This document shows positions 1-7,181 of a stretch of DNA of 13,327 bases, one piece after another. The notes beneath the pieces were generated by a model. That model was not told the origin of the DNA. It did no database searches and saw nothing but the letters and a program-made list of their open reading frames with translations. Each line of letters starts with the position of its first letter. The first letter of the stretch is position 1. This DNA is from Chlorobiota bacterium. Its GTDB lineage: Bacteria > Bacteroidota > Bacteroidia > Bacteroidales > JAADJA01. A program made the translations under genes and the position numbers. Where the stretch lies: assembly GCA_030592565.1 (NCBI GenBank), contig JAUVIX010000061.1:1-13327 (forward strand), written 5' to 3'.

Positions 1-3000
1 ACTTACTTTTTGGATAATAATATTATTGTTCTCGTCATTGATAAATGTCACAAAACTATTTTCAGATACTTCTGAAACGGTATTAAGCGGAAGATAAACC
101 ATTGTCCCTTTTTCGGTTGTTGCTTCAATATCCATATTAATATTATCAACGGGGCCTGATATTTTTATTTTTCCGGTAGCAAAACCTTTGCCATAAAAAA
201 TATCATTGTCTGAAATGGATGTATTGAGAACAGAAAGCTTATCTGCATTAAAGTTCAGATCAAATTTTAAATCACTAAAATGATTGTGATATACAGCTCC
301 ATAGCCTGTTCCTTTATTGTTTAAAGAGTCGTTAAGAACAAGATCATTAAAATAGATTTTATCTGTATCAAAATATACTTTTTGTGCAAAATAATATCTC
401 ACATTCAGAAAATCAATTAGCATAGATACCCTCATAAGGTCCAGCTCTCCTGTAAGCTCAGGAGCATTTTTTGTGCCCCTGAGTTCGAGATGGCCCTTTC
501 CCAGTCCGTCTATTTTCGAGGAGAAAGATTTGGTAAAAGGTTGAAGAGTTTTTAGTTTGAAGTTATCCAAATTAATATCTATATCAAAATTCTGATGCTC
601 ATTTTCAGGAAGATACCTACCTGCAATTTCAAAAGTCTTTTTACTCCCTATGTTTCCTGTGTAAATCAGTTGCCCAAGGATATTGAAGGTGCTATTAAGT
701 GGATCCCAGGTTGTATTCAGGGAAAAATCTCCCAGCTTCTCACTATCAAAATACATGTTGGAGATATTTATATCTGAAAGGAAACTCGGTGAATTATAAA
801 TGCTTGATATTTGAAAATCTCCATTTACAATACCATTAAGGTTAAGCCCGTTTTTTTTCAGGAAATATTCAAGATTCGAGAGGTGAAAATCATTGAACTT
901 TACTATCAGACTATCCTTTGGGTGTTCTGAAATAACACCATTAATATCAATTCCCTGTGAACCTGATGTAAAAGAGAAATTTTCAATAGCTAAGTAGTTT
1001 GAATCTATTTCGATATAATTATCAGGATGAATATGCCATAAAGTATCGTTAACCATTAGCTCGGATTTGTTGAATACAATATGATATTTTTTGCTTGAAT
1101 TAAGCTTCATTATCCCTCCTATATCCCCATATCCTGTATGAACGCCATCCCTGTTATCCCATATGAGGGAGTATAAAATTGTATCGTTCATAGCCTGTGA
1201 CCGAAAAACAAGACTGTCCATAAAAATACTATCAGAGAGATAAAGTCTGTCACATCCTGTTGTCAGATTTATATATTCATCTTTAAAAAAGAAATCCAGA
1301 TTCCAATTTTCCAGCTTCCTCCCATAATAAGTAATTTCAGGCGAATGTCCTTCCATAAACAGGTTTCCTGTCACTGAATTATAGCCCCCGATTAATGTTG
1401 TATGAGGCGCTATCTTCAGATCAGGAATAAATAATTTTGTTATAGCAGAAGAGTTTTTAACGGTTAAATCAAAAACGAAGTCTTGAGTTGCCAGACTGTC
1501 TGTCATGACTTCGGAATCAACAAATAAAGTATCAAGATAATTATTCAATAGATTGTTTATTGATGCAGTAAGGTCATTGGCAAGAAATTTTCCTTCAACT
1601 GAAGCATCAGCAAAATCTGAAAAAAGGCGTATCATTGTATATTCGGTTGAGTCTCTTGTAAAACTCAGAGTGAAATCATCCATTTTATATTTCTCCCCTT
1701 TTTCAAAGTACCGAGTACTGTCAATTTTAATAATTCCCTGCATTTGGTCAATCTTGTCACCCTGAAAATCAAAATAAAGGTTGCTGGACAAATTCATCGA
1801 AGAATCCCGTTCAGCCAGATTCAGCTCAAAAAGTTTAGCATCTCTTACCTGAGCACTAAATTTATATGAAGGTATTGCTTTACTATTATCAATGGCTCCG
1901 TTAAAGGTAAGATTCAGATTTTTATCATTGATATCGACAGTTCCATTAAACTGATTATTAGCTATCTCTCCATTAACATCAATTTTACTATATACATAAT
2001 TGTTAAATTCAATTGAATCTATCTTTCCTTCAAGGTTTACTTTTAAAATGTCAGAACTCGCTCCCTCTCCAATGATATCAGCCGAACCGTCAACCTTTCC
2101 CAGGTTCTGAACACCGAATAAAACACCCGCATCGAAATTATCCATTTTTAGAAAACCGACATAACTCACATCCTTATCTTCTTTATTAACAAGAGCAAGA
2201 TTAGAGGTAATATCTCCAATTCCGGTCTTGAATTGTGCATCAGAAACGAAATCATTAAGAAAGCCTGTAAACTTTCCTGTTATATTAATATCTCCTAACT
2301 TTTGTAGTAAGTCCGGCATCTCAATATATATATTTTGTGTGGGAAGTCTGAAATTTGAAATGTCATCTGCAGAGGTTGTAAAATTTGTAATAGAGAGGTG
2401 AGTGAAAGTCTCATTAATATCAGGAAGTCCGTTCATTTGTATGTCACCCCTGAACTGAGTTTTAGTTCCAATCGCAAATTTAAACTGTTTTGCTTTAAAA
2501 TTATTTACATACCCTTTTAACTTTCCAACAACTTTCATCCTGTTATCCATTGAGTACATAACAGGAGCAAAATACCCAACTTCTGACAAGTTGATGATTG
2601 AAGGTCTGAAATCAGCATCAATCTTTACTTTATTTATAAAATCGCTAAAATCCGTAAGACTATTAACTGAAAATTGTAAGTCAATATCGATATCATTTTT
2701 TGGCGTATTAATTTTTAATCCATTGGCTATAATTCCAAATGAGCCCAGCTTAATATCACCGGAAAGGCTGTCAATAATAAATCCACTTTTTTCATTTAAA
2801 GAAAGATTTTGCACTTTTGCTGATACAGAATCACCTACAATAAACACATCATCTGCATTAAAATTCAATCCGGAAATATCAATATGGGCGTAATCAACCT
2901 GATTTGTTTCTTCAGGTTCGTTCTGATTGTAGAAGATAAATTTTGAATCGACAATTTCTATTTTTCCTGACCTGATATCCCAAACTTGCGCAGATGAATC

Positions 3001-3423
3001 TACCCGTGCAGTATCGTTTTTGCTTGCATCTCCAAGAAGAAACTGAAAATTGAGATAATTCTCACCCCTGTATTTGAGTATGCGAATGTCGGCATATTCC
3101 ATATCAATTTTCTGCAAGTGTATTTTTTTCTTTTTTAAATTGAATCGTTTTATCTTGATATCAACCTCGCCACTGCACACCATAGTGTCGCCGTGCAGAT
3201 CATTAATAAGCAGATTTGTTAACCGGATATCATTAAAAGATGAGATGTTGATCCTGTCAATAGAAAAATGTGTATTATATTTTTTTTTCAAATATGAAGT
3301 AGCTATTCTGGCAAGAAGTGTTTGAGATATTGAGCTTTGCAGAATAAAGGAGGTAAGGAATAAAAGTGTTATTATTCCAGTTAAAATATAAACTGTTATT
3401 TTAAGTATCCTTTTTTTGATAAT
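1..3423 (-). CDS. tamB: TamB-like translocation/assembly module protein, N-terminal 1141 residues (cut by window edge)
   Basis: TamB proteins are very large inner-membrane-anchored periplasmic proteins of the AsmA/bridge-like lipid-transfer group; they help outer-membrane assembly or phospholipid traffic. I read the frame codon by codon from 3423 to position 1 and found no stop. The N-terminus is basic (IIKKR) followed by one hydrophobic anchor at about residues 6-29. The rest is a long run of short beta-strand-like repeats rich in D, N, I, F and G, such as LPTQNIYIEMPDLLQKLGDI in the middle and GTKNAPELTGELDL at about residues 983-996. Both are typical of Bacteroidota TamB. The conserved C-terminal DUF490 domain must lie mainly beyond the left edge. 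The start is placed at an ATT codon because an in-frame TAG (3433-3435) and a strong AGGAGGG sit just upstream. The first ATG in frame is codon 81, which would remove the membrane anchor. The gene diverges from tsaD across 131 bases. Confidence 0.88.
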   Translation of the reverse strand, partial: MIKKRILKITVYILTGIITLLFLTSFILQSSISQTLLARIATSYLKKKYNTHFSIDRINISSFNDIRLTNLLINDLHGDTMVCSGEVDIKIKRFNLKKKKIHLQKIDMEYADIRILKYRGENYLNFQFLLGDASKNDTARVDSSAQVWDIRSGKIEIVDSKFIFYNQNEPEETNQVDYAHIDISGLNFNADDVFIVGDSVSAKVQNLSLNEKSGFIIDSLSGDIKLGSFGIIANGLKINTPKNDIDIDLQFSVNSLTDFSDFINKVKIDADFRPSIINLSEVGYFAPVMYSMDNRMKVVGKLKGYVNNFKAKQFKFAIGTKTQFRGDIQMNGLPDINETFTHLSITNFTTSADDISNFRLPTQNIYIEMPDLLQKLGDINITGKFTGFLNDFVSDAQFKTGIGDITSNLALVNKEDKDVSYVGFLKMDNFDAGVLFGVQNLGKVDGSADIIGEGASSDILKVNLEGKIDSIEFNNYVYSKIDVNGEIANNQFNGTVDINDKNLNLTFNGAIDNSKAIPSYKFSAQVRDAKLFELNLAERDSSMNLSSNLYFDFQGDKIDQMQGIIKIDSTRYFEKGEKYKMDDFTLSFTRDSTEYTMIRLFSDFADASVEGKFLANDLTASINNLLNNYLDTLFVDSEVMTDSLATQDFVFDLTVKNSSAITKLFIPDLKIAPHTTLIGGYNSVTGNLFMEGHSPEITYYGRKLENWNLDFFFKDEYINLTTGCDRLYLSDSIFMDSLVFRSQAMNDTILYSLIWDNRDGVHTGYGDIGGIMKLNSSKKYHIVFNKSELMVNDTLWHIHPDNYIEIDSNYLAIENFSFTSGSQGIDINGVISEHPKDSLIVKFNDFHLSNLEYFLKKNGLNLNGIVNGDFQISSIYNSPSFLSDINISNMYFDSEKLGDFSLNTTWDPLNSTFNILGQLIYTGNIGSKKTFEIAGRYLPENEHQNFDIDINLDNFKLKTLQPFTKSFSSKIDGLGKGHLELRGTKNAPELTGELDLMRVSMLIDFLNVRYYFAQKVYFDTDKIYFNDLVLNDSLNNKGTGYGAVYHNHFSDLKFDLNFNADKLSVLNTSISDNDIFYGKGFATGKIKISGPVDNINMDIEATTEKGTMVYLPLNTVSEVSENSFVTFINDENNNIIIQKVS

Positions 3424-3427
3424 TTTG

Positions 3428-3434
3428 CCCTCCT
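3428..3434 (-). promoter_or_regulatory. Strong Shine-Dalgarno sequence for tamB
   Basis: On the minus strand AGGAGGG ends four bases before an ATT codon and seven before the following ATC. It overlaps the in-frame TAG at 3433-3435, so translation cannot begin further upstream in this frame. This site decides the tamB start although no standard start codon follows it. Such a strong SD is itself unusual, because most Bacteroidota genes rely little on SD pairing. Confidence 0.7.
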
Positions 3435-3554
3435 AAAATATAATTGCAAACTGATAAAAGTATAACTCAAAGGCTTTGCGATGCAAAAATACGGAATAAT
3501 TTACCAACAAATGAATGTGGAAAACTAAGCACCAATAATTTACATAATCCTGAT

Positions 3555-4577
3555 ATGAAAACTTATATCTTAAGCATAGAATCATCCTGCGATGATACAT
3601 CAGCAGCAATCCTTGAAGATAACAAGATTCTTGCCAATATTATTGCCAATCAGGATGTGCATAAACGCTATGGTGGTGTTGTGCCGGAGCTTGCTTCACG
3701 GGCTCATCAACAAAATATTATTCCCGTGGTTGATGCTGCCTTAAAAACAGCAGGTATTGATAAAGCAAAGTTGAATGCTGTAGCATTTACACGAGGCCCG
3801 GGCTTGCTTGGCTCTTTGCTTGTCGGTACCTCCTTTGCAAAAGCTTTTGCACTTGGCCTTAATATTCCTTTGATTGAAGTTGACCACTTGCAAGCCCATA
3901 TCCTGGCTCATTTTATTCAAAATGCCGATGAAAATATAATTATACCGTCGTTGCCGTTTTTATGTCTGACGGTTTCCGGTGGTCACACTCAGATTACTTT
4001 GGTGAAGGATTATCTTGAGATGGATATTATCGGTAAGACCATTGATGATGCGGCCGGTGAAGCGTTTGATAAAGCTGCAAAAATTATGGGACTAACCTAT
4101 CCCGGAGGCCCTGTTATTGACAAACTTGCTAAGGATGGTAATCCCGATAGATTTTCTTTTCCAAAACCGAAGATAAAAGGACTTGATTTCAGCTTCAGCG
4201 GGCTAAAGACATCATTCCTGTATTTTGTAAGGGATAACCTGAAAAAAAATCCTGACTTTATTGAGCAAAATAAATATGACCTCGCTGCTTCAATTCAGAA
4301 GACTATTGTAGAGATTTTAATTGATAAACTTGCAACTGCAGCTGAACAAACAGGAGTGAAAGATGTTGCAATTGCGGGTGGAGTGTCGGCAAATTCGTTG
4401 GTTAGGACAAGATTGACAGAGGAGGGAGAAAAAAGAGGCTGGAATGTATTTATCCCCGATTTTCAGTTTACAACAGATAATGCTGCAATGATTGGTATCG
4501 TTGGATATTTTAAATATCTGAAAGGAGAATTTACAGACCAGGGAGCTGTGCCTTATGCGAGAAGTAGTATTAAATAG
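3555..4577 (+). CDS. tsaD: tRNA N6-adenosine threonylcarbamoyltransferase TsaD (340 aa)
   Basis: TsaD (Kae1/YgjD family, ASKHA fold) transfers the threonylcarbamoyl group from threonylcarbamoyl-AMP to A37 of ANN-decoding tRNAs, working in the cytoplasm with TsaB and TsaE. Visible motifs, with residue 1 at ATG 3555: SIESSCDDT at 7-15; HLQAH with metal ligands H111 and H115; SGGHTQ at 141-146; DDAAGEAFDK at 164-173; GGPVID at 184-189; DFSFSGLKT at 211-219; AGGVSAN at 274-280; and TDNAA with the third metal ligand D308. The length matches the family norm. A TTG at 3444 would add 37 residues that resemble nothing in the family and fall before the conserved MKTYILSIESS start, so ATG 3555 is chosen. 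The gene is divergent from tamB and followed by a TIGR02757-family gene. Confidence 0.97.
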   Translation: MKTYILSIESSCDDTSAAILEDNKILANIIANQDVHKRYGGVVPELASRAHQQNIIPVVDAALKTAGIDKAKLNAVAFTRGPGLLGSLLVGTSFAKAFALGLNIPLIEVDHLQAHILAHFIQNADENIIIPSLPFLCLTVSGGHTQITLVKDYLEMDIIGKTIDDAAGEAFDKAAKIMGLTYPGGPVIDKLAKDGNPDRFSFPKPKIKGLDFSFSGLKTSFLYFVRDNLKKNPDFIEQNKYDLAASIQKTIVEILIDKLATAAEQTGVKDVAIAGGVSANSLVRTRLTEEGEKRGWNVFIPDFQFTTDNAAMIGIVGYFKYLKGEFTDQGAVPYARSSIK

Positions 4578-4621
4578 AGTAGTTCTTACTTAGTTATTTG
4601 GTAATCGTTTTATTGTCGTAA

Positions 4622-4673
4622 TCTAAACAGATTGCATCCCCGATAGTTATCGGGGTTCCTCCTCGCAATGACG
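4622..4673. repeat. Dispersed palindromic repeat with CATTGCGAGG-type end
   Basis: On the minus strand this stretch runs from CGTCATTGCGAGGAGGAAC to GCAATCTGTTTAG. I recognise this as a common intergenic repeat of Bacteroidota and some other phyla. Its centre is CCCCGATA-GT-TATCGGGG (4638-4655), with perfect 8-base arms. No T-run follows on the plus strand, so it is not a standard terminator for tsaD, although it could fold in the tsaD transcript. Its outer edge contributes the ATG at 4668, a misleading upstream start for the next gene. The family assignment comes from memory and needs a genome search. Confidence 0.65.
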
Positions 4674-4739
4674 TACATATTTTTCTTTTTAGACAAAATA
4701 CATAGCATAACAGATGATGCAAAACAAGAAATTAAACCT

Positions 4740-5516
4740 ATGACAGACAATTTATTAACTAAGGAGGAGTTGCGCGAGTTTCTTGAGGTAAAATATGATT
4801 TTTATAATTGTCCGGGATTTATTGAGGATGACCCGATTTCTATTCCCCATAACTTTTCCAGGAAAGAGGATATTGAAATATCTGGTTTTCTTACTGCAAC
4901 AATAGCATGGGGTAATCGGAAGATGATTTTGCGTAATGCAAACCGGCTGATGCAAATGATGGATAAGGTTCCTTATGATTTTATTTTGAACTTCACGGAG
5001 AACGACCTGAAACCTTTCGACTCATTTGTCCATCGAACTTTTAACGGAACCGACTGCAAATATTTTCTAAAAGCAATGAAATTTATCTATACCGAAAAAG
5101 GAGGTCTTGAAGCCCTCTTTGCAGGAGATGTGCAAGATGATATGAAGGAGCTGATCTCACAATTCAGGTCTCTCTTTTTTGAACCTGAACATCCTGCCAG
5201 AACGGAGAAGCACGTGGCAAATCCAATGAAAGGCTCATCAGCCAAGCGTATTAATATGTTTTTACGCTGGATGGTTCGTGATGATGGTCGTGGAGTAGAT
5301 TTTGGCATTTGGAATAGTATAGAGCCCTCGCAATTATATTGTCCTCTTGATGTCCATTCCGGAAACATTGCCCGCCGACTGGGACTGCTTACCAGAAAGC
5401 AAAATGACTGGAAAGCTGTGTCGGAACTTACTGAAAGCTTGCGAATATTTGATAAAAATGATCCTGTTAAATATGATTTTTCCCTCTTTGGCCTTGGGGT
5501 GAATGAGAAGTTTTAG
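4740..5516 (+). CDS. TIGR02757 (DUF2400) family protein (258 aa)
   Basis: This is a conserved, uncharacterised family found widely in Bacteroidota. From ATG 4740, visible landmarks are a TATIAWGNRKMI segment at 53-63, NPMKGSSAKR at 161-170, NMFLRWMVRDDGRGVDFGIW at 172-191, PLDVHSGNIARRLGLL at 202-217 and DPVKYDFSLFGLGV at 241-254. The order of a glycine-containing turn, then LDVH, then a C-terminal helical stretch resembles the helix-hairpin-helix DNA glycosylases (endonuclease III has VDTH at the catalytic Asp). The relationship to that superfamily is my inference, and the activity is unknown. An ATG at 4668 in the same frame lies in the upstream repeat and adds residues unlike the family, so it was not used. 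The gene is 162 bases after tsaD on the same strand and converges on the DUF418 gene. Confidence 0.9.
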   Translation: MTDNLLTKEELREFLEVKYDFYNCPGFIEDDPISIPHNFSRKEDIEISGFLTATIAWGNRKMILRNANRLMQMMDKVPYDFILNFTENDLKPFDSFVHRTFNGTDCKYFLKAMKFIYTEKGGLEALFAGDVQDDMKELISQFRSLFFEPEHPARTEKHVANPMKGSSAKRINMFLRWMVRDDGRGVDFGIWNSIEPSQLYCPLDVHSGNIARRLGLLTRKQNDWKAVSELTESLRIFDKNDPVKYDFSLFGLGVNEKF

Positions 5517-5520
5517 TAGA

Positions 5521-5628
5521 ATTGTCAGACCACAGCGTGCAGCCCACCCGCACCAGCCAGTGTGGAAATTCGTCTGGCCACTATGTGCAGGCATCCGCAT
5601 CGGCCAGTGGTCAGCCGAATATGCCAGA
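5521..5628. repeat. Hairpin repeat, copy A, filling the gap 3' of the DUF418 gene
   Basis: Arms ATTCGTCTGGCCACT (5568-5582) and AGTGGTCAGCCGAAT (5606-5620) pair at 13 of 15 positions plus one G-T, around a 23-base loop. The segment from about 5555 to 5621 aligns with 7104-7171 (copy B) at roughly 80% identity by eye. A second, diverged unit precedes it: GTCAGACCAC at 5524 and GTCTGGCCAC at 5572 are 48 bases apart. The repeat ends directly at the DUF418 stop codon (TAG, 5629-5631) and starts five bases after the TIGR02757 stop, so it fills the space between two convergent genes. It could act as a two-way transcription end or mRNA-stabilising hairpin. No T-run is present. Confidence 0.85.
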
Positions 5629-6864
5629 CTAATGGCCTATTCTCATTGGCTGTACCTTCCAATAAGTAAGAACTCTCCATAACCACTCTAATGGTCCATA
5701 TTGATAATGTTTAAGCCAGATTGGAGATATAATCATAATCAATATCCATATAGCAAATACAATTAGTATCTGAACCGAACGTTCGACCTGCCCAAATAAT
5801 CCAAGCCCATGTCCATAAAAAATTAAGGTACAGATTATAGACATAAGAATATAATTTGTGAATGCCATTTTCCCAATTGCAGAAAAAATATGCTTAAATT
5901 TTATAAACCTTAAAGATTTGCAAACTAGCATTACCAGACTGATATAACCAAGTGCAACCCCTATACTTCCAATATAATTAAACTGGCTGCCGAAAAACAT
6001 TGAATAATCCATTGACCACCCTGCATTAAAATTTTCAATTATTCCAACTCCTGTAATAAAAAATCCCGCGATTAATCCTGTCAGTGCCAGTTTTAAGTAA
6101 AACATTTTTGATCGTTGAGCAGAAAGGATTCCCCATTTATAAAGTGCCATTCCCAACAGCATCATAGAAATAATTCTCCAGAAGGATTGCCATAAAAACA
6201 AAAATGTTTGTAGAAAAAAAGCACTTGGAACCCGAACTTTCATCTGTTCGATCCAGCTTCCACGCATTATTGATATTTCATTTTCAATAACATCAGCGGG
6301 AGGGAGCCAGGTTTGCATATTTTGATTGTATGATTCCTCAGGCCAGTATTTAATAGTAAGCCCACTACCAAGGTTAAATAGAACAGGGATAATAAAAAAA
6401 GCAATACTAATTAATACAAGAGTCTTGGGTTTCATCTTGCGAAATACAAATACCAGAGCTCCGCACAGGCTATATGCTACAAGTATGTCGCCATACCAAA
6501 TTAGATAAGCATGGATCATCCCAAAAATAAAAAGCCAAAAGATACGCCTATAGTGAAGATTTCCTGCGCTCTTGCCTTTGGCTACAGCCCTGCTTGTAAA
6601 AATTATAATCCCTGCTCCGAAAAGCATTGAGAAAATACTCATGAATTTATCATTGGCAAACAAATTACTAAAAATCCAGACCCATTTATTCATATCTGAA
6701 AGGTCACCATAAGCTGTCGGGTTTATGTAAGCAGCTCCTATCATAGAGAAACTTTGAATATTCATAATAAGGATGCCGAGAACAGCTACACCACGTAATA
6801 CATCAATTGAAATAATCCTTTCTGATGGAAAAGTTGAATAGATTTGTGTTTTGCTTGAAGTCAT
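5629..6864 (-). CDS. DUF418 domain-containing polytopic membrane protein (YeiB-like, 411 aa)
   Basis: This belongs to the YeiB/DUF418 family of integral membrane proteins, whose role is unknown; transport or membrane acyl-group handling have been suggested for relatives. Family landmarks are RIISIDVLRGVAVLGILIMN at 16-35, FSMLFGAG at 78-85, RRIFWLFIFGMIHAYLIWYG at 106-125, and the C-terminal DUF418 domain at about 245-408 with GKMAFTNYI at 331-339, FYGHGLGLFG at 349-358 and YGPLEWLWR at 389-397. About ten hydrophobic membrane segments are visible, and no cleavable signal peptide. The start is ATG 6864. It lies downstream of priA on the same strand, but the gap is 317 bases, so co-transcription is uncertain. 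Two related hairpin repeats bracket the gene, and the left one touches its stop codon. Confidence 0.93.
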   Translation of the reverse strand: MTSSKTQIYSTFPSERIISIDVLRGVAVLGILIMNIQSFSMIGAAYINPTAYGDLSDMNKWVWIFSNLFANDKFMSIFSMLFGAGIIIFTSRAVAKGKSAGNLHYRRIFWLFIFGMIHAYLIWYGDILVAYSLCGALVFVFRKMKPKTLVLISIAFFIIPVLFNLGSGLTIKYWPEESYNQNMQTWLPPADVIENEISIMRGSWIEQMKVRVPSAFFLQTFLFLWQSFWRIISMMLLGMALYKWGILSAQRSKMFYLKLALTGLIAGFFITGVGIIENFNAGWSMDYSMFFGSQFNYIGSIGVALGYISLVMLVCKSLRFIKFKHIFSAIGKMAFTNYILMSIICTLIFYGHGLGLFGQVERSVQILIVFAIWILIMIISPIWLKHYQYGPLEWLWRVLTYWKVQPMRIGH

Positions 6865-7059
6865 GTTAATAAATATATGAAATTTCCCCCGCTAATTCCA
6901 TCTCATTTTTAAGACATTGTATTTGTTGCGGTAAATTTAAGAAATTATATTCAGATACTCTCATTTTTTTTGATATTGCGAGGATTAAGACCCCTGAAAA
7001 TGTAACTATGCATAGAGAAATATGGAGAAATGATAACAAACATAAAACGTGACAATTAA
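6865..7059. other. Intergenic stretch upstream of the DUF418 gene with no recognised gene
   Basis: This is the non-repeat part of the 317-base gap between the priA stop and the DUF418 start. It is AT-rich and has no open frame of useful length on either strand. I could not place a convincing Bacteroidota promoter (TTTG at -33 with TAnnTTTG at -7), although a promoter for the DUF418 gene is expected here. The rest of the gap is hairpin repeat copy B. Confidence 0.6.
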
Positions 7060-7181
7060 ATCGTCAGGCGATAATAGCAGCTAACTGCATACCGGTATCT
7101 GCCTTGGCTAGTGTGAAATTCGTCAGACCACTGTCCACAGGCATTCGCACCGGCTAGTGGTAAGACGAATAGGCAGCCGGA
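7060..7181. repeat. Hairpin repeat, copy B, directly 3' of priA
   Basis: Arms ATTCGTCAGACCACT (7118-7132) and AGTGGTAAGACGAAT (7156-7170) pair at 13 of 15 positions around a 23-base loop, the same geometry as copy A at 5568-5620. A more diverged unit seems to precede it (CGTCAG at 7062 and again at 7121; TTGGCTAGTGTG near 7104). The element ends where the priA stop codon begins (TAG, 7182-7184). Copies A and B lie in the same orientation, and both abut the stop of a minus-strand gene. The left boundary of this copy is uncertain. Confidence 0.82.

Noticed and set aside
2591..2893. Plus-strand 100-residue open frame within tamB, and smaller ones at 595, 1553 and 3074
   Set aside because: They are antisense to the uninterrupted tamB frame and have no recognisable motifs.
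3428..3442. TATATTTT as a Bacteroidota -7 promoter element for tamB
   Set aside because: It overlaps the Shine-Dalgarno site, so the transcript would start inside or after it. No TTTG lies at the proper upstream spacing.
3444..3554. 37-residue N-terminal extension of TsaD from a TTG start
   Set aside because: The extension has no family resemblance, while the conserved TsaD N-terminus begins exactly at ATG 3555 and gives the usual length.
4668..4739. 24-residue extension of the TIGR02757 protein
   Set aside because: The ATG lies in a dispersed palindromic repeat, and the added residues are unlike a conserved N-terminus.
5524..5620. CRISPR-like repeat units
   Set aside because: There are only two diverged units, each with internal dyad symmetry, with no unique spacers and no cas genes.
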